Part shown: positions 1 to 5,636 of the stretch, piece by piece
How the letters are laid out: each line of letters opens with the position of its first letter
Position numbering within the stretch: position 1 is the first letter of the stretch
Assembly (NCBI GenBank): GCA_036508135.1
Contig: DATCHW010000135.1
Span: 1-6,024, forward strand
Source: DATCHW01 sp036508135
GTDB taxonomy: Bacteria > Bacteroidota > Ignavibacteria > Tepidaquicellales > Tepidaquicellaceae
DNA length: 6,024 nt
Reading direction: 5' to 3'
Program-made: the position numbers and the translations under genes
The notes under the pieces: generated by a model
Seen by the model: only the letters and a program-made list of their open reading frames with translations
The model's database searches: none
What the model was told of the DNA's origin: nothing

Positions 1-348
1 AAGCTGATAAATCTTATTTGCGTGAATTGTTATTCCTTCGGCAAAATAATTTTGATCTAACTTGAATTCCTGTAATACCTTTCCTGATTTAATATTGACT
101 TTTCTTAAAGCTGATTTGCCGTTAAGACCGGTGGATTCATACAAATATCCATTGTAATAAAGAAGACCTTGTGTAAATGCTTTTGCGTCGTGCGGGAAAA
201 TGTTAATAACTTTGATCGATGATATGGGAGCCTTTGTTCTTTCCAAAATAGAATAAGACGGATTTTTTTGGTCATCATCAGCAATTGCAACTAATTCCAA
301 ACAAAAGAAAAATATTATCAGAAATAAACTTGATCGTTTAAAATTCAT
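1..348 (-). CDS. Glutaminyl-peptide cyclotransferase (plant/bacterial type), N-terminal part, truncated by window edge
   Basis: The gene reads from an ATG at 346-348 through 116 codons with no stop and leaves the window at position 1, so the C-terminal part is not seen. Residues 1-23 look like a Sec signal peptide: Lys/Arg at 4-5, a Leu/Ile/Phe-rich core at 8-20, and an Ala-Ile-Ala cleavage site before three Asp residues (24-26). The mature part carries motifs I recognise from the glutamine cyclotransferase family (Glu_cyclase_2): FPHDAKAFTQGL at 51-62, YESTGLNGKS at 70-79 and FAEGIT at 102-107. The family is a beta-propeller that converts N-terminal glutamine of proteins or peptides to pyroglutamate with release of ammonia. 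The signal peptide implies action in the periplasm or outside the cell. Cys16 does not sit in a convincing lipobox. The gene lies 81 nt after tsaB with its own possible promoter, and no clear Shine-Dalgarno is visible before the ATG. The substrate is unknown. Family assignment is firm from motifs; full-length integrity cannot be judged. Confidence 0.85.
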   Translation of the reverse strand, partial: MNFKRSSLFLIIFFFCLELVAIADDDQKNPSYSILERTKAPISSIKVINIFPHDAKAFTQGLLYYNGYLYESTGLNGKSALRKVNIKSGKVLQEFKLDQNYFAEGITIHANKIYQL

Positions 349-372
349 ATTTGAAAATTAATTAGTCCAATC

Positions 373-386
373 TGTAAAAGTTTACA
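373..386. promoter_or_regulatory. Perfect palindrome TGTAAA-N2-TTTACA, possible operator
   Basis: Six bases on each side mirror perfectly around a 2-bp centre. The loop would be too small for a good RNA hairpin, so a site for a dimeric DNA-binding protein is the more natural reading. It lies between the candidate -10 element (396-401) and the cyclotransferase ATG (348), where a repressor could act. The half-site resembles those of LacI-type repressors, but the usual central CG is replaced by AG/CT. In AT-rich DNA a site like this can occur by chance, and no regulator gene is present in the window. Confidence 0.3.
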
Positions 387-395
387 TTTCTTCTG

Positions 396-422
396 AATAT
401 ATATTACAAAAGATTACGTCAA
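396..422 (-). promoter_or_regulatory. Possible sigma70-type promoter for the cyclotransferase gene
   Basis: On the minus strand TTGACG (422-417) matches the -35 consensus at five of six bases, and TATATT (401-396) matches the -10 consensus at five of six. The spacer is 15 bp, shorter than the preferred 17. The pair starts just after the tsaB stop codon and would place transcription start near 389, about 40 nt upstream of the ATG. It would let this gene be expressed apart from the upstream cluster. AT-rich DNA yields such matches easily, so this is tentative. Confidence 0.35.
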
Positions 423-429
423 GCTGATC

Positions 430-1125
430 TTAGGTTTCAAATATTGATTTATGAGGTAAGGCATCCGCTGAACGTAAATAGACAGGAACAAGCGTTGAAG
501 CGTCGAGCAAATCATTTTCCGCGAATTTCTTACGTCCTAAAATGCCCACCGCGGAAGCTCTTATATAGTGTTGCAAGTCCGAAGCTATACTTACTTCCGG
601 TGATTTGATATTTTTGATAATCTCCGCATATTTGATGGCTCCATCGCCGACAAACAATGTATTCTTATCAGTATTATTTATTATTTCTTTCGGATTTACA
701 GCTTGCTCTTCACTAATTTTCTGCAAAATATTTTTATCGTTATATCTGAAATAAGCAACGTAAACCTGTCCGCGTCCAGCGTCAATCATAGAACAAATTA
801 ATTTTGATGTAATTCCAAGATTCAAAACAACAGCAGCCAGAGAAGAAACCCCACAAGCGGGCGTGCCAGTTGCCAGCATCAGTCCCTTGAGCGTACTTAC
901 CCCTATTCGCAATCCTGTAAAGGAACCGGGACCAAGCGTACAGGCAAACAAATTTATATCTGATATTTTTATGCGAACCTGCCTTAAGGCATAGTCAATC
1001 TCCGGCAGAAGTAATTCGGAGTGATTTAGCCCCGTATTGATGATAGAGTCATAGATGATAGTATCTTCATGCAATACAGCAACTGCGGCAGTTCTGGAAG
1101 ATGTATCAAAAGCCAGTGTCAGCAT
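430..1125 (-). CDS. tsaB: tRNA threonylcarbamoyladenosine biosynthesis protein TsaB
   Basis: The product is 231 residues, the same length as E. coli TsaB (YeaZ). It belongs to the ASKHA fold: a Leu-Ala-Phe-Asp-Thr-Ser start (4-9), NHSE at 34-37, the family hallmark GPGSFTGLRIG at 65-75, a DAGRGQVYVA segment at 115-124 and a C-terminal P-x-YLRS at 214-219. TsaB lacks catalytic activity of its own. It pairs with TsaD, and with TsaE, to transfer threonylcarbamoyl from the TsaC product to A37 of ANN-reading tRNAs, giving t6A. Partner genes are not in this window. The ATG lies 3 nt after the rseP stop and has no strong Shine-Dalgarno, so translation is probably coupled to rseP. The hallmark motif separates it from the longer paralogue TsaD, whose metal-binding histidine motif is absent. 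Confidence 0.96.
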   Translation of the reverse strand: MLTLAFDTSSRTAAVAVLHEDTIIYDSIINTGLNHSELLLPEIDYALRQVRIKISDINLFACTLGPGSFTGLRIGVSTLKGLMLATGTPACGVSSLAAVVLNLGITSKLICSMIDAGRGQVYVAYFRYNDKNILQKISEEQAVNPKEIINNTDKNTLFVGDGAIKYAEIIKNIKSPEVSIASDLQHYIRASAVGILGRKKFAENDLLDASTLVPVYLRSADALPHKSIFET

Positions 1126-1128
1126 AGA

Positions 1129-2220
1129 TTACTTAAAATATTTCATTACGTCATTGACAACTTTAAAGTTTAATCGTTCAATATCAATCATAATCACAAA
1201 AAGCATTAGCATCAACAACAAGACAAAGCCAATTTGTTGAGATATTTCTTTCACTTTAACGCTAATTTCTCTTCTTGTGACCATTTCTATTAAATAAAAG
1301 AAAATGTGACCGCCATCAAGAACAGGTATGGGAAAAAGATTGATTACTCCTAAATTAATGGAAAGTATTGCCATAAAGAAGATAAAGGGAATAATGCCTT
1401 CTCTCACCTGTTCACCCGCTACTTGAGCAATAAAAATTGGGCCACCTAAGGTTCGAGGCGAAATAACACCTTCAAACATTTTTACAACGGCGACAACAGT
1501 CAATTTGCTTATTTCCCATGTCCTTTGTATGGCTGTTATAGATGCTTCCCATGGATTTTTTCTATCGATAACGAACTTTCCGGACGGAGATATTCCGATC
1601 AGATAAGTAGGAACTTCCTCACTAAACATGTTTTTTGCTTTGGATAATTTTGGTTTGATTAAAAATATTTTTTTTACCGAATCTCTTTCTACAGCTACTT
1701 TTACTTCCTTTCCACTGGCGTCTGCTACTAATGGCTTTATCTCTTCCCAATAGACAATATTTTTACCATCGATGGAAATTATTTTATCGCCGCTGATCAT
1801 GCCCGCTTCCGATGCGGGAAATTCTTTTTGCATCTCTCCTACATCAGCAGTAAGTTTTGGCACACCATACATGAAAACTATTATAAATATTAACAGCGCC
1901 AAAAGAAAGTTACAGCCAGGGCCGGCAAGAATGATCAGGATTCGTTTCCAAGTCGGTTGTTTCAAAAAAGATCTTTTTTCATCCTCCGGTGTTAATTCTT
2001 CATCAGCTGATTCACCTAATAGTTTGACAAATCCTCCTAAAGGTATCCAGGAAACCACATACTCTGTTTCACCAATTTTTTTACCTATGATTTTTGGTCC
2101 AAAGCCGAGAGAAAATTTAGTTACGCCCACTCCGGCAATTCTTGCAGCGATAAAATGACCAAATTCATGAACAAATATTAATATAGCTAGTAAAATTACG
2201 AATGAAATTAAAGTAATCAA
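1129..2220 (-). CDS. rseP: RIP zinc metalloprotease RseP (site-2 protease family), single PDZ domain
   Basis: This is a 363-residue intramembrane zinc protease. The first membrane segment (about 5-28) holds the HExxH site as HEFGH at 18-22. The third zinc ligand is expected at Asp302 in NLFPIPVLDGGH (294-305). Further membrane segments lie near 94-119, 277-300 and 328-346. One PDZ domain spans about 120-192, with a typical SEAGMISGDKIISIDG stretch at 137-152. E. coli RseP has two PDZ domains and about 450 residues, so this is the shorter form. The family cuts membrane-bound anti-sigma factors after a first site-1 cut, and can clear signal-peptide remnants; the substrate here is unknown. The start codon is TTG, overlapping the dxr stop as TTGA, and is supported by a good Shine-Dalgarno at 2228-2235 and by the HExxH helix beginning right after it. 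No bamA follows, unlike in E. coli; tsaB comes next. Confidence 0.96.
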   Translation of the reverse strand: MITLISFVILLAILIFVHEFGHFIAARIAGVGVTKFSLGFGPKIIGKKIGETEYVVSWIPLGGFVKLLGESADEELTPEDEKRSFLKQPTWKRILIILAGPGCNFLLALLIFIIVFMYGVPKLTADVGEMQKEFPASEAGMISGDKIISIDGKNIVYWEEIKPLVADASGKEVKVAVERDSVKKIFLIKPKLSKAKNMFSEEVPTYLIGISPSGKFVIDRKNPWEASITAIQRTWEISKLTVVAVVKMFEGVISPRTLGGPIFIAQVAGEQVREGIIPFIFFMAILSINLGVINLFPIPVLDGGHIFFYLIEMVTRREISVKVKEISQQIGFVLLLMLMLFVIMIDIERLNFKVVNDVMKYFK

Positions 2221-3380
2221 GATGTTATCCTTTCTAGTATCTCTGTTGTTTTTATCCTTGCCCAGGAATCAGCGTTAAGAATACTCTCTAAAGAAGGATC
2301 TTCCCCGCAAACATGAGCAGTAAGAACCTTATTAATTATTTTTGGTAAATCAACAAATTTAATTTTTTGCTCTAAAAAAGCAGCCACGGCAATTTCATTG
2401 GCTGCATTTAAAACTGCGGGAGTTGTACCGCCGCAAATTCCTGCCTCATAGGCAAGTCGAAGACAAGGAAATTTTTTCATATCCGGCTGGCGAAATTCCA
2501 ACTTCTTTGTTTCCAGAAGATTTAGTGATGAAATATCGTTAATGATCCTTTCCGGATAAGTTAAAGCGTAAGAAATAGGTATTCTCATATCGGGAATGCC
2601 CATTTGCGCTAAGACAGAGCCGTCAATTAATTCAATCATAGAATGCACGATGCTTTGCGGATGAATTAAAACATCTATTTTCCCGAAATCCAGATTAAAT
2701 AACCATTTTGCTTCTATTACTTCCAATCCTTTATTCATCAGGGTTGCAGAATCAATCGTTATCTTCTTTCCCATTTTCCATCTGGGATGCTTCAGTGCCT
2801 GGTTTAGTTTAACTTGTTTTAATTCATTTACAGTAAAATTTAAAAACGGACCTCCGGAAGCTGTCAGTATTATCCTTTTTAAATTTTCAATCTTTTCTCC
2901 TTGTAAGCATTGAAATATTGCGCTGTGTTCACTATCCACAGGAATAATTTTTACCTTTTTCTGTTTTGCTCTCCTGTTCACAATTTCTCCGGCCATAACC
3001 ATCGTTTCCTTGTTGGCTAAAGCAACGTCTTTACCAGCATCAATTGCCGCAAGCGTTGGCATTAAACCAGCAGCGCCCGATATAGCGGAAACGATAATAT
3101 CCGCCGATGGAAACGAAGCTATTTCATTCAAACCTTCCCTATCGTAAAGTATTTTGATTTTATAATTCAGGGTTAAGTCTTGGCGTAATTTAAGAGCATT
3201 TTCTTTTGTACTAACATAGACTAGTTTGGGTTTGAATATTTCAATTTGCTTTTTCAGTAGATTTACATTTTGCCCGGCGGCAAGCGCCACAACTTGAAAA
3301 CGTCCGGGATTTTTTTTAATAACATCCAGTGCGCTAAGTCCAATCGACCCGGTCGATCCTAAAATTGTTATTTTCTTCAT
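2217..3380 (-). CDS. dxr: 1-deoxy-D-xylulose 5-phosphate reductoisomerase (Dxr/IspC)
   Basis: The product of 387 residues catalyses NADPH-dependent rearrangement and reduction of DXP to 2-C-methyl-D-erythritol 4-phosphate, the committed step of the MEP isoprenoid pathway, in the cytoplasm. The NADPH-binding loop GSTGSIG is at 8-14 and NKETMVMAG at 123-131. The metal ligands correspond to Asp149, Glu151 and Glu220 (E. coli 150, 152, 231). The substrate loop HPRWKMG (198-204) carries the conserved His198, Trp201 and Met203, and Ser175 sits in ASGGPF. All catalytic positions I can place are intact, so the enzyme should be active and a fosmidomycin-type target. Its ATG directly abuts the cdsA stop (TAAATG), with only a short GGA close upstream, which suggests translational coupling. 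Its own TGA overlaps the rseP start. Its product pathway feeds UppS, encoded two genes upstream. Confidence 0.98.
   Translation of the reverse strand: MKKITILGSTGSIGLSALDVIKKNPGRFQVVALAAGQNVNLLKKQIEIFKPKLVYVSTKENALKLRQDLTLNYKIKILYDREGLNEIASFPSADIIVSAISGAAGLMPTLAAIDAGKDVALANKETMVMAGEIVNRRAKQKKVKIIPVDSEHSAIFQCLQGEKIENLKRIILTASGGPFLNFTVNELKQVKLNQALKHPRWKMGKKITIDSATLMNKGLEVIEAKWLFNLDFGKIDVLIHPQSIVHSMIELIDGSVLAQMGIPDMRIPISYALTYPERIINDISSLNLLETKKLEFRQPDMKKFPCLRLAYEAGICGGTTPAVLNAANEIAVAAFLEQKIKFVDLPKIINKVLTAHVCGEDPSLESILNADSWARIKTTEILERITS
2228..2235 (-). promoter_or_regulatory. Shine-Dalgarno of rseP, supporting the TTG start
   Basis: On the minus strand AGAAAGGA ends 7 nt before the TTG at 2220-2218. 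This spacing is near ideal and there is no nearby in-frame ATG, so it decides the unusual start codon. The site lies inside the last codons of dxr, so ribosomes finishing dxr could re-initiate on rseP. Confidence 0.75.
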
Positions 3381-4190
3381 TTATCCAATCACGAATATTC
3401 GATAATAATAAACGAAAGGGGCTATGAAAATAAGGCTATCCATACGATCAAGCAGACCGCCATGCCCTGGCAGGAGTGAACTCGCATCCTTAAGGCCATA
3501 ATTTCTCTTGATTACTGATTCGCAAAGATCTCCCAGCTGTCCAATTATACTGCCCACAAAAGAAATAATCAAAATATGCACACGGGATACCTCAGGGAAG
3601 AAAAAATAACTAAAGATCAAGCAGCCTGATACACTTCCGAAAACAAGACCTATTGTCCCCTCTATTGTTTTACCGGGACTCACTAACATGCTCAGTTTAT
3701 TTTTGCCGAAATATTTTCCAATATACAATCCCGCAATATCTCCCACTATCGCAATGATCAAGACAAGCAATATCCAGTAAACTCCATTCTCCAACAAGCG
3801 CAACAAAATAAAGTGAGAGGCCAATAACGGTATATACATTATGCCAAAAATTACTTTAGCAACCAACAATACGTCAAATGTTGATTCTTTAACCGACCAG
3901 AGAAACAAAATGAAAACACATAAAATACAAAAGGTCAGCACCGAAACTAAAAGTTGACTGGTACCGAATAATACAACCGCAGGTATGACAATGGCAAAAA
4001 TGTTGATTTCAATTTTTTCTTTTAAGAATCCTTTACCAAAAACTATTCTGTTGTATTCCCAAACTCCACCAATAATAAATATAGTAATTATCGCAGCTAA
4101 AATCTCAGCGGATGCGAATATAATTACCACAAGCATTACTGCCGCTAATAATATTCCGGTTAACCATCTTTTCACATAGGAATTTATCAT
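3381..4190 (-). CDS. cdsA: Phosphatidate cytidylyltransferase CdsA
   Basis: This 269-residue polytopic membrane protein makes CDP-diacylglycerol from phosphatidic acid and CTP, the branch-point precursor of bacterial phospholipids. The sequence is dominated by hydrophobic segments (about 10-45, 63-98, 107-133, 136-158, 178-198, 204-219, 252-268). The polar loops hold the family motifs: GDIAGLYIGKYFGK (150-163), SPGKTIEG (171-178) and the C-terminal signature with GDLCESVIKR at 220-229, KD at 234-235 and PGHGGLLDRMD at 241-251, whose acidic residues bind metal and the CTP phosphates. The length is normal for the family. The ATG at 4188-4190 is preceded by AAAAGGA at 4207-4201, 10 nt upstream. 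A 45-nt gap separates it from uppS, and dxr begins immediately at its stop codon. Confidence 0.97.
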   Translation of the reverse strand: MINSYVKRWLTGILLAAVMLVVIIFASAEILAAIITIFIIGGVWEYNRIVFGKGFLKEKIEINIFAIVIPAVVLFGTSQLLVSVLTFCILCVFILFLWSVKESTFDVLLVAKVIFGIMYIPLLASHFILLRLLENGVYWILLVLIIAIVGDIAGLYIGKYFGKNKLSMLVSPGKTIEGTIGLVFGSVSGCLIFSYFFFPEVSRVHILIISFVGSIIGQLGDLCESVIKRNYGLKDASSLLPGHGGLLDRMDSLIFIAPFVYYYRIFVIG

Positions 4191-4235
4191 TATAAGTTTG
4201 TCCTTTTACTTTATTTCAAATAATTAGACTATTAA

Positions 4236-4988
4236 TCACTTACGCAATTTTTCTTTCAATTGTTCGCTGGTTAGACCAAACCGCCTTTCGCGTTTTTGGT
4301 AACTGTCAATTGCTTTAAAAATATCTTCCTTTTTAAAGTCAGGCCAAAGAACCGGTGTAAAGTAAAGCTCCGTATAGGCCAGTTGCCAGAGTAAAAAATT
4401 ACTGATACGATACTCGCCGCTAGTGCGAATTAATAGATCGGGATCAGGCATCTCACAAGTATCGAGATACTTGCTAAATATTTCCTTATTTATCTCGCCT
4501 GAATTTATTTTTCCATTCTGGCTATCCTGGACTATTTTTTTTACTGCGCCGATAATTTCATCCCGCCCGCCATAGCTCAAAGCTAAGTTTAAAATCATCT
4601 GATCATTATTTGCCGTAATTTCTTTTGCCAAAAAGAGCTTTTCTTTCACCGATGGCTTCAATTGATCAATTTCGCCAATAGTTGTGAGCTTAATCCCCTG
4701 TTTCTGCAGTTCTTTAGTTTCTTGTGTCAGATACTCTTCCAATAAGGACATCAACGCTTCAATTTCTTCAGTTGGCCGTCCCCAGTTTTCTATGGAAAAA
4801 GCAAAAAGCGTAAGATATTTTATTCCGATTTCCCGGCATGTCCGGACTGTTGTACGTACCGCCTGAGCCCCCTTTTTATGTCCTCTGATGCGGCCAATTG
4901 TATGCTTTTTAGCCCAACGTCCGTTACCATCCATAATAATTGCTACATGCTGGGGCAAATTTTCCCGATAAATTTTCGTCATAATCAT
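4236..4988 (-). CDS. uppS: Undecaprenyl (polyprenyl) diphosphate synthase UppS, cis-prenyltransferase
   Basis: The product of 250 residues condenses isopentenyl diphosphate onto farnesyl diphosphate in cis to give the C55 carrier precursor used for peptidoglycan and other envelope glycans. HVAIIMDGNGRWA at 14-26 contains the catalytic Asp20 (E. coli Asp26). The C-terminal signature RTSGEYRISNFLLWQ (188-202) supplies Arg188, Arg194 and Ser196 (E. coli 194, 200, 202). SIENW at 65-69 has Ile where Ser or Thr is usual; the neighbouring Ser, Glu and Asn are kept. Two ATGs are possible, at 4986-4988 and 4980-4982. The first is preferred because the only Shine-Dalgarno-like sequence (AAGG, 5007-5004) is already 15 nt away from it. 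An intrinsic terminator lies between frr and this gene, so its expression may depend on readthrough or on an unrecognised promoter. Exact chain length cannot be read from the sequence. Confidence 0.97.
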   Translation of the reverse strand: MIMTKIYRENLPQHVAIIMDGNGRWAKKHTIGRIRGHKKGAQAVRTTVRTCREIGIKYLTLFAFSIENWGRPTEEIEALMSLLEEYLTQETKELQKQGIKLTTIGEIDQLKPSVKEKLFLAKEITANNDQMILNLALSYGGRDEIIGAVKKIVQDSQNGKINSGEINKEIFSKYLDTCEMPDPDLLIRTSGEYRISNFLLWQLAYTELYFTPVLWPDFKKEDIFKAIDSYQKRERRFGLTSEQLKEKLRK

Positions 4989-5020
4989 TTGAACAAAATG
5001 AAACCTTCAATGCCAATGAG

Positions 5021-5057
5021 TTAAAAAACAAATGGGGAGCTTTTGACTCCCCATTTG
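5021..5057 (-). terminator. Intrinsic terminator after frr
   Basis: On the minus strand an 11-bp perfect stem pairs 5057-5047 (CAAATGGGGAG) with 5039-5029 (CTCCCCATTTG) around a 7-nt loop (5046-5040). Six T residues follow at 5028-5023. The G/C block in the stem and the immediate T run are classic. The plus-strand orientation has no T run after the stem, so it acts toward uppS only. It begins 20 nt after the frr stop and ends about 32 nt before the uppS ATG, which is unexpected inside a cluster usually co-transcribed. Confidence 0.85.
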
Positions 5058-5068
5058 CTATCCAAATG
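5052..5068 (-). other. Short hairpin overlapping the terminator stem, possible competing fold
   Basis: In the minus-strand RNA, CAUUUG (5068-5063) can pair with CAAAUG (5057-5052) around a 5-nt loop. CAAAUG is also the first six bases of the terminator's 5' arm, and CAUUUG is identical to the end of its 3' arm. The first segment could therefore compete for the same partner. The stem is short and A/U-rich and leaves the G/C core of the terminator free, so it is much weaker than the terminator fold and may have no function. Confidence 0.3.
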
Positions 5069-5077
5069 ACAATTATT

Positions 5078-5635
5078 TTATATTTCCATAATTTCTTTTT
5101 CTTTTGCCGTTAAAATCTTATCTGTTTTTTCAATATGCCGGTCAAGTAACTTCTGTACTTCTTCTTGCGTAGTGAAAAGTTCATCCTCTGTCATTTTATT
5201 ATTCTTTTTCAGATCTTTCAACTCTTCATTGGCGTCTCTACGGGCATTGCGTAGTTTTACTTTCCCCTCTTCCGCCATTTTTTTAACTACTTTAACCAGT
5301 TCTTTTCTTCTCTCTTCCGTTAATTGTGGAATAGAAATGCGGATTACTTTTCCGTCGCTTGAAGGCGTTAAGCCTAAATCCGATTTTTGAATCGCTTTCT
5401 CAATAGAACCAAGTGCCGTAGCATCCCAGGGAGCAATAACGATTAAACGGCTTTCCGGAACGGATAGTGTTGCTACTTGAGCAATAGGTGTAGGAGTGCC
5501 ATAATAGTCAACTTTAATTCCATCGAGCAGCGTAACAGAGGCTCTACCCGTTCTCACCCTGCTGAATGATTTATCCAGAGCAGATATCGTCTTTTCCATA
5601 TCGTCTTTGAAATTATTCAATATCAGTTCTTTCAT
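5078..5635 (-). CDS. frr: Ribosome recycling factor
   Basis: The 185-residue length matches the family exactly (E. coli has 185). The protein works with EF-G to split post-termination ribosomes into subunits so that they can start again. It is a two-domain protein: a three-helix bundle formed by about 1-30 and 105-185, and a beta domain at about 31-104. Recognisable pieces are RVRTGRAS at 26-33, YYGTPTPI at 44-51 and the helix motif RNARRDAN at 129-136, whose Arg132 aligns with the essential Arg132 of E. coli. The ATG lies 1 nt after the pyrH stop, with a strong Shine-Dalgarno (AGGAG, 5646-5642) 6 nt upstream, placed in the last codons of pyrH, so the two genes are translationally linked. A terminator follows the stop codon. 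Confidence 0.98.
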   Translation of the reverse strand: MKELILNNFKDDMEKTISALDKSFSRVRTGRASVTLLDGIKVDYYGTPTPIAQVATLSVPESRLIVIAPWDATALGSIEKAIQKSDLGLTPSSDGKVIRISIPQLTEERRKELVKVVKKMAEEGKVKLRNARRDANEELKDLKKNNKMTEDELFTTQEEVQKLLDRHIEKTDKILTAKEKEIMEI

Positions 5636-5636
5636 A

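Noticed and set aside
105..290. A 61-codon minus-strand open frame in this stretch
   Set aside because: It is in a different frame from the glutaminyl cyclotransferase, whose family motifs run straight through the region, so it is a shadow frame.
301..303. Cys16 of the cyclotransferase signal peptide as a lipobox cysteine
   Set aside because: The preceding residues are Phe-Phe-Phe, not a lipobox, and a good Ala-x-Ala signal peptidase I site follows at residues 21-23.
1772..2158. A 128-codon plus-strand open frame
   Set aside because: It lies entirely antisense to the rseP coding region, has no recognisable motif, and is explained by the codon use of rseP.
4986..5000. A small hairpin (CATTT/AAATG) that would cover the first uppS ATG
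   Set aside because: It has only five pairs, four of them A/U. That is too weak to claim control of translation without conservation data.
5067..5072. TTGTCA on the minus strand as a -35 element for a uppS promoter
   Set aside because: The expected -10 position 17 bp downstream falls in the terminator stem and loop and reads GAGTCA, with no match to TATAAT.
5172..5390. A 72-codon plus-strand open frame rich in Ser and Phe
   Set aside because: It is antisense to frr. Its composition is what the reverse complement of Lys/Glu-rich coding sequence gives.
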